From: Actinotignum timonense
GTDB lineage: Bacteria; Actinomycetota; Actinomycetes; Actinomycetales; Actinomycetaceae
Assembly: GCF_030216305.1 (NCBI RefSeq)
Contig: NZ_JASOKT010000007.1
Location: 29,384 to 93,383, forward strand
Length of the DNA: 64,000 nucleotides
Direction of reading: 5' to 3'
Part shown: positions 60,907 to 64,000 of the stretch, piece after piece
Position numbering within the stretch: the first letter of the stretch is position 1
How the letters are laid out: the number at the start of each line of letters is the position of its first letter
Program-made: the position numbers and the translations under genes
Notes under the pieces: model-generated
Told to the model about the DNA's origin: nothing
Databases searched by the model: none
The model's input: only the letters and a program-made list of their open reading frames with translations

Positions 60907-61560
60907 ATGAGAAGCCCCCTGCGGTCACACAAGAAGACCGGCCCCAAACCGACCTTTACTGCCGATGAAGCCATCGATGCAGTCTTCGACATCGGATTGG
61001 ATCGGTTCACGCTCGGCCAGGTTGCCGAGAAGCTCGGTGTGGCTACATCCGCTCTCTATCGCCTTTTCAAAAGCCGCGAAGACCTCATGGAAGCATGTTT
61101 GGCGCGCGTTTCGAGCGAATATCCCCCACCCGAAGGGGATAGTGCGGATGCGTTGCTGCGCGATTATGCGAATAAGGTATGGGAGCTCATGGATACTCAC
61201 CCGGGGCTTGACCTGCTTTTCGTGCAGTTCTCCGCCACCTCGCGTTTTATCGCCCCGCACCTCAACGCCCTTATTAATGCACTCGAAGATATCGCCGGCT
61301 GGGATGTGGAAATCGGGCTGCTGGCGGTGGATACCGTTACCAATATCATTATGGCCACGCACGCCGCGGCCGCGTCATTCAATAACGTCAAAGATGATGC
61401 CGATATCGCCCAACCCACCCGCGGAAATATTGTGTTGTTCTCCCGCCTGAAATGGCGCGACCGGGCCAACCTCGATACCAAACTCGATTTCCTCATTCCA
61501 GCTTTCGCCGCGGAGGCCGAACGGCGCGCACAGGAATCAGGCACCACCACGCGCGGCTAG
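60907..61560 (+). CDS. TetR family transcriptional regulator
   Basis: Regulator of 217 residues. The N-terminal DNA-binding domain shows the TetR helix-turn-helix (FTLGQVAEKLGVATSALYRLFKSREDLMEACL, about residues 34-65). The ligand-binding C-terminal domain is helical and gives no hint of the effector. The start is preceded by an AT-rich promoter stretch around 60833-60850. Its target is unknown; divergent or neighbouring efflux genes are absent. Confidence 0.92.
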   Translation: MRSPLRSHKKTGPKPTFTADEAIDAVFDIGLDRFTLGQVAEKLGVATSALYRLFKSREDLMEACLARVSSEYPPPEGDSADALLRDYANKVWELMDTHPGLDLLFVQFSATSRFIAPHLNALINALEDIAGWDVEIGLLAVDTVTNIIMATHAAAASFNNVKDDADIAQPTRGNIVLFSRLKWRDRANLDTKLDFLIPAFAAEAERRAQESGTTTRG

Positions 61561-61761
61561 CGCGCCGTCCGCGCACCGTACCCGCCGCTCCGGTTTCCGC
61601 AAGAACACTCCGCCGCGCCGGGAACGCGCGGCTAGCGCGGGCATTCGCCCAGCTCTATCCACATCTCGGGCCACGGCGCGCCGGGCGCACTCCAGAAAAT
61701 ACTATGGAGCAGCGGGAACAATATGGCTCGCAGCGGCGTTAGCGTACCCGAGGAGGAAAAT

Positions 61762-62694
61762 ATGACCATTTTCAACGACGCTACTGAACTAGTGGGGCAC
61801 ACGCCCCTCGTCCGTATCAATAAGCTCGCGGAGGGCAGCTCCGCGGAAGTCCTCGCCAAGCTTGAGTTTTACAATCCCGCCAACTCGGTGAAAGACCGGG
61901 TGGCGGTGGCCATTATCGACGCCGCTGAAAAGGCCGGTGCACTGCGCCCCGGCGGCACCATTGTGGAGGGCACCTCTGGGAATACCGGGATCGGCCTGGC
62001 CTGGGTGGGCGCCGCGCGCGGCTACAAGGTTATTTTGACGATGCCGGCGTCCATGTCGGTGGAACGGCGCATGCTGCTGCGCGCTTTCGGGGCGCGCCTG
62101 GAGCTGACCGATCCGAAGGAAGGCATGCGGGGCGCCGTGGCGCGCGCCGAAGAAATCGTGGCAACTACCGAGAACGCGATCCTGGCCAGCCAGTTCACGA
62201 ACGTCGCCAACCCGGCGATCCACGAAAAGACCACCGGTGAGGAAATCTGGGCGGATACCGAAGGCAAGGTGGATTACTTCATTGCCGGTATCGGCACCGG
62301 GGGCACCATTACCGGTGCGGGGCGCGCGCTGCGCCGCCACAACCCGGACGTGAAGATTATCGCGGTGGAGCCCGCCGAATCCCCGCTACTCTCCGAAGGG
62401 CGGGCCGGTTCGCACGGCATCCAGGGGATCGGCGCGAATTTCGTGCCCGAGGTGCTCGACACCAAGCTCTACAACGAAGTCATCCCGGTTCCCACCGCTA
62501 AGGCTCTCGAGGTGGCCCGCGCTGCCGCTACCTCGGAGGGCCTGCTGCTGGGCATTTCCGGAGGCGCCGCCCTCCAGGCCGCCCTCGAGGTGGCGGGGCG
62601 CGAGGAAGCTGCCGGCAAGCGCATCGTGGTGATCATCCCCGATTTCGGGGAGCGTTACGCTTCCACTCCCCTTTTCGATCCCTACCGCGACTAA
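61762..62694 (+). CDS. cysK: Cysteine synthase A (O-acetylserine sulfhydrylase)
   Basis: PLP enzyme of 310 residues that makes cysteine from O-acetylserine and sulfide. The PLP lysine is Lys44 in PANSVKDR. The substrate loop EGTSGNTGIGLA is near residue 72. The phosphate-binding glycine loop GIGTGGTITGAGR is near 175. The ATG at 61762 follows GAGGAGG; the open frame has 13 extra codons upstream. It lies 84 bases before cysE, giving a two-gene cysteine synthesis unit. Confidence 0.96.
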   Translation: MTIFNDATELVGHTPLVRINKLAEGSSAEVLAKLEFYNPANSVKDRVAVAIIDAAEKAGALRPGGTIVEGTSGNTGIGLAWVGAARGYKVILTMPASMSVERRMLLRAFGARLELTDPKEGMRGAVARAEEIVATTENAILASQFTNVANPAIHEKTTGEEIWADTEGKVDYFIAGIGTGGTITGAGRALRRHNPDVKIIAVEPAESPLLSEGRAGSHGIQGIGANFVPEVLDTKLYNEVIPVPTAKALEVARAAATSEGLLLGISGGAALQAALEVAGREEAAGKRIVVIIPDFGERYASTPLFDPYRD

Positions 62695-62778
62695 TGGGAG
62701 GTACCGGTACGACGGCGCAGGCCAACCTGGCGCGGGGCTATACGCCCGTAGCGCGGGCGGCCGGCTAGAGTAGGTTCT

Positions 62779-63351
62779 ATGGGTTTATCTCGAGCACTCC
62801 GGCTCATGCGGGAAGATATTGATACGGCGCGCCGGCGCGATCCGGCGGCGCGTTCCCGCCTGGAGGTGGTACTGGCTTACTCCGGCGTGCATGCCGTGTG
62901 GGGGCACCGGGTGGCGCACGCGATGTGGGAGGCGACGCCGCGGCTGCGGCTACCGGCGCGCCTCCTCTCCCAAGCCACCCGGTTGCTCACCGGGGTGGAA
63001 ATCCACCCCGGCGCCCACATTGGCCGCCGTTTCTTCATTGACCACGGCATGGGTGTGGTGATCGGGGAAACCGCGGAGATCGGCGATGATTGCATGATCT
63101 ACCACGGGGTGACCCTGGGTGGGTCATCAGCCGAACCGGTCAAACGCCATCCCACTTTGGGAAACGGCGTCATGGTGGGGGCAGGCGCAAAGATACTAGG
63201 CCCTGTCCACATTGGGGACGGTTCCCAGGTAGGCGCGAACGCCGTCGTCGTTCATGATGTGCCGGCGGAAGCGACCGCGGTGGGAATCCCCGCGCGGGTG
63301 CGCACCCCGGCCCATCACGAACCACTCATCGATCCGGCGATATATATTTAG
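62779..63351 (+). CDS. cysE: Serine O-acetyltransferase
   Basis: Makes O-acetylserine for CysK. Short SAT form of 190 residues with the left-handed beta-helix hexapeptide repeats. The catalytic His is in [11 protein letters not shown] near residue 93, and GVTLGGSS and [18 protein letters not shown] follow. The C-terminus ends in Tyr-Ile, and an end in Ile fits the tail that inserts into CysK. It is downstream of cysK and converges with rpiB. Confidence 0.95.
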   Translation: MGLSRALRLMREDIDTARRRDPAARSRLEVVLAYSGVHAVWGHRVAHAMWEATPRLRLPARLLSQATRLLTGVEIHPGAHIGRRFFIDHGMGVVIGETAEIGDDCMIYHGVTLGGSSAEPVKRHPTLGNGVMVGAGAKILGPVHIGDGSQVGANAVVVHDVPAEATAVGIPARVRTPAHHEPLIDPAIYI

Positions 63352-63359
63352 GCCGCTTG

Positions 63360-63396
63360 AGGCGCCTTCGTACTGCTTTAGGCGCCTTCGTACCGC
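63360..63396. repeat. Two-copy tandem repeat at the 3' end of rpiB
   Basis: AGGCGCCTTCGTACYGC is present at 63360-63376 and 63380-63396 (one mismatch, period 20). The second copy forms the last codons and part of the stop of rpiB; the first lies beyond it. Confidence 0.8.
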
Positions 63397-63824
63397 GCGA
63401 TCTGATCGATACGGCGCTGGTGGCGCTCATCTTCACTGAAGGGCGTCTCCAGGAAAAGCTTGACCAGGTTCCAGGCTTCTTCCTGGGTGTGCTGGCGCGC
63501 GCCAATGGAAATGACGTTGGCGTTATTGTGTTCGCGCCCGAGCTTGGCCGTATCCTCATTCCAGGCGAGGATGGCGCGCACCCCGCGCACCTTATTCGCG
63601 GAAATCTGCTCGCCGTTCCCGGAGCCACCCAGCACGATGCCCAGCGACCCGGCGTCGTCTACAACGCCCTGCCCGCAGGCAATGCACGGGGCGGGGTAAT
63701 CATCGAGCGCGTCATAGGTTTTGGCGCCGTGGTCCACCACTTCGTAGCCACTGGCTTCGAGCTTCTCCACTAGGAATTCCTTGAGCTCGAAACCGGCATG
63801 ATCTGTTCCAATATGTACTCGCAT
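63378..63824 (-). CDS. rpiB: Ribose-5-phosphate isomerase B
   Basis: Interconverts ribose-5-phosphate and ribulose-5-phosphate in the pentose phosphate pathway. Protein of 148 residues of the RpiB/LacA-LacB fold. It starts with MRVHIGTDHAGFELKE. The active-site loop GGSGNGEQISANK is near residue 68 and the phosphate-contacting GAR segment near 110. The anion-type motif EGA ends the protein. It converges with cysE. Confidence 0.94.
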   Translation of the reverse strand: MRVHIGTDHAGFELKEFLVEKLEASGYEVVDHGAKTYDALDDYPAPCIACGQGVVDDAGSLGIVLGGSGNGEQISANKVRGVRAILAWNEDTAKLGREHNNANVISIGARQHTQEEAWNLVKLFLETPFSEDERHQRRIDQIARYEGA

Positions 63825-63977
63825 GCAGCAATCCTATCCTATTGTGCCGCTTGTCACTTTTACTTCGGGGGATGGTGCGGCGACGACGCACACGGTGCGC
63901 CGCGACGGTGCGGCGGGAAGCTGCGCCCGTGGCGATGCGCTATTTAAAGTGTCGTAGGCGTCCACTACCCTGGACAC
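63825..63977. other. Spacer upstream of the last gene with GGTGCG repeats
   Basis: This divergent spacer has ACGGTGCG at 63892-63899 and 63905-63912 beside a GATGGTGCGG copy like that at 60040. An AT-rich patch (63940-63955) may be the promoter of the next gene. Confidence 0.45.
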
Positions 63978-64000
63978 ATGACTGATACTGCTTTGCATGC
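63978..64000 (+). CDS. Start of an unidentified gene (cut off)
   Basis: An ATG at 63978 opens a frame of seven codons (M T D T A L H) that runs off the window. There is a divergent spacer upstream and a weak GGA ribosome site. Too short to name. Confidence 0.35.

Overview
The window is GC-rich chromosomal DNA from an actinobacterium, most likely a member of the Actinomycetaceae (Actinotignum/Actinobaculum-like). That placement is an inference. It rests on an actinobacterial-type ileS T-box, paired clpP1/clpP2 genes with a ClgR-type operator, a cysteine-free ribosomal protein L32, an LAxTG-type sorting signal and frequent GTG/TTG starts. I see no phage, insertion sequence, CRISPR array, rRNA operon or replication origin. 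Most of the sequence is core genome with a few accessory stretches.

Positions 1-14.9 kb (all minus strand): smc (3' end cut off), an AspT/YidE-type transporter, folC, an MFS transporter, a nucleoside hydrolase, brnQ, and ileS with its T-box leader. Several genes end in strong hairpins. Positions 14.9-20.4 kb: a DUF1023-type alpha/beta hydrolase with a small helical partner, pyroglutamyl peptidase, an SDR oxidoreductase, proC and a small membrane protein.

Positions 20.5-27.6 kb (plus): a tightly coupled seven-gene operon. It encodes a complete peptide-type ABC importer (lipoprotein, two permeases, two ATPases) followed by a metallophosphoesterase and a PtpB-like phosphatase; consecutive genes overlap by 1-4 bases. 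valS follows. Positions 30.5-36.5 kb: an exported protein with an Asp/Trp tail converges on a minus-strand set reading PIG-L deacetylase, ATP-grasp enzyme, NodC/PgaC-like glycosyltransferase, histidine kinase, response regulator. It reads as a regulated envelope or exopolysaccharide glycan pathway and is my main candidate for an undescribed system.

Positions 36.6-48.8 kb: an acyl-CoA synthetase (plus), then on the minus strand the proteostasis block tig, clpP1, clpP2, clpX plus a chorismate mutase. The block is split by a 1,580-residue secreted protein with two phosphoesterase domains. Positions 49.2-55.0 kb (minus): the methionine importer metNIQ and an LAHTG-anchored surface protein. Positions 55.2-63.9 kb: tRNA-Gly and tRNA-Pro, a zinc alcohol dehydrogenase, an 850-residue hotdog/MaoC/reductase-like protein, rpmF, a YigZ/IMPACT protein, a TetR regulator, the cysteine pair cysK-cysE, and rpiB. 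A further gene begins at the very end.

Two short GC-rich words recur well above what seems random: ACGGTGCG/CGCACCGT, and GACG(A/G)CGCAGCT. They sit in spacers and also inside low-complexity linkers of several proteins. Two genes (brnQ, rpiB) have small tandem duplications of their 3' ends. All functional calls come from reading the sequence; no database search was possible.
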